Below, one piece after another: positions 5,569 to 5,743 of a stretch of 5,743 nucleotides of DNA. The DNA comes from Alphaproteobacteria bacterium (GTDB taxonomy: Bacteria > Pseudomonadota > Alphaproteobacteria > Rickettsiales > UBA8987). Numbering within the stretch: the stretch's first letter is position 1; each line of letters opens with the position of its first letter. The stretch covers positions 3,561 through 9,303 of the forward strand of contig JAHFPR010000011.1 in the NCBI GenBank assembly GCA_023269645.1, written 5' to 3'. The translations under genes were made by a program, and so were the position numbers. The notes under the pieces were generated by a model. That model had not been told where the DNA came from and ran no database searches. It saw only the letters and a list, made by a program, of their open reading frames with translations.

Positions 5569-5742
5569 TCATAACTCCTGTTCCATGCGGCGATGCTTGA
5601 TGCGGGCGAAGCGTTGCACTTCCTCGTTCAGCGCGTCCGCCGTAAAATGCATCTCCACCACCGGCGAGCGATCCGCCGCGATTACAAACTTACACGCATC
5701 CTTAATCACTTCGTGCCGGTGATTCCCCACCAGCGCGTAAGT
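5569..5742 (-). CDS. Unrecognised protein, C-terminal 57 residues (5' end outside the window)
   Basis: An open frame enters from the right edge on the minus strand and ends at TGA (5571-5569). The visible tail begins TYALVGNHRHEVIKDACKF and continues with VIAADRSPVVEMHFTADALN, then ends in a basic, probably helical segment (QRFARIKHRRMEQEL). Codon use is GC-rich in third positions, like the neighbouring genes, and the frame is open throughout, so it is probably real. I do not recognise the family. It is not Hfq, the frequent upstream neighbour of hflX: the Sm-fold motifs are absent and the tail is wrong. It ends 173 bp before the hflX start, with the paired stem-loop element and a probable hflX promoter between, so co-transcription with hflX is uncertain. 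Confidence 0.6.
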   Translation of the reverse strand, partial: TYALVGNHRHEVIKDACKFVIAADRSPVVEMHFTADALNEEVQRFARIKHRRMEQEL

Positions 5743-5743
5743 T

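Overview
The window looks like an ordinary chromosomal housekeeping region from a moderately GC-rich proteobacterium, most likely an alphaproteobacterium. The reasons are the recA–alaS neighbourhood without recX, a stand-alone hisE-type phosphoribosyl-ATP pyrophosphatase, and intergenic palindromic repeats of the CGTCATTCCC…GGGAATCCA kind. The lineage is inferred from gene order and protein style; no rRNA or other decisive marker is present.

Layout from left to right. Bases 2-583 (+) are the C-terminal half of recA, cut by the window edge. Bases 584-659 hold a hairpin built from heptamer repeats. Bases 660-968 (+) encode a YciI-family protein, followed 12 bp later by a complete alaS (981-3596, +). 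A 128-bp element with 31-bp perfect inverted arms (3597-3724) fills the alaS–hisE gap. hisE (3734-4066, +) then converges on hflX (5395-4070, -), with 3 bp between their stop codons. A second heptamer palindrome (4065-4123) covers this junction and encodes the last 17 residues of HflX. Upstream of hflX, a 111-bp element (5431-5541) consists of two inverted, diverged copies of a stem-loop unit, and a good promoter-like sequence for hflX lies on its edge. Bases 5569-5742 (-) are the last 57 codons of an unrecognised gene cut by the window edge.

The genes do not form one pathway: recA is homologous recombination and the SOS response, alaS is translation, hisE is step two of histidine biosynthesis, and hflX is a ribosome-associated GTPase. 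yciI and alaS are probably co-transcribed. I see no defence system, CRISPR array, transposase, tRNA or toxin–antitoxin pair. The unusual content lies in the four intergenic junctions: every sizeable one holds a structured palindromic repeat. Two are heptamer-built hairpins and two are paired inverted stem-loop units. These repeats abut stop codons, ribosome binding sites and a probable promoter, and in one case supply coding sequence.
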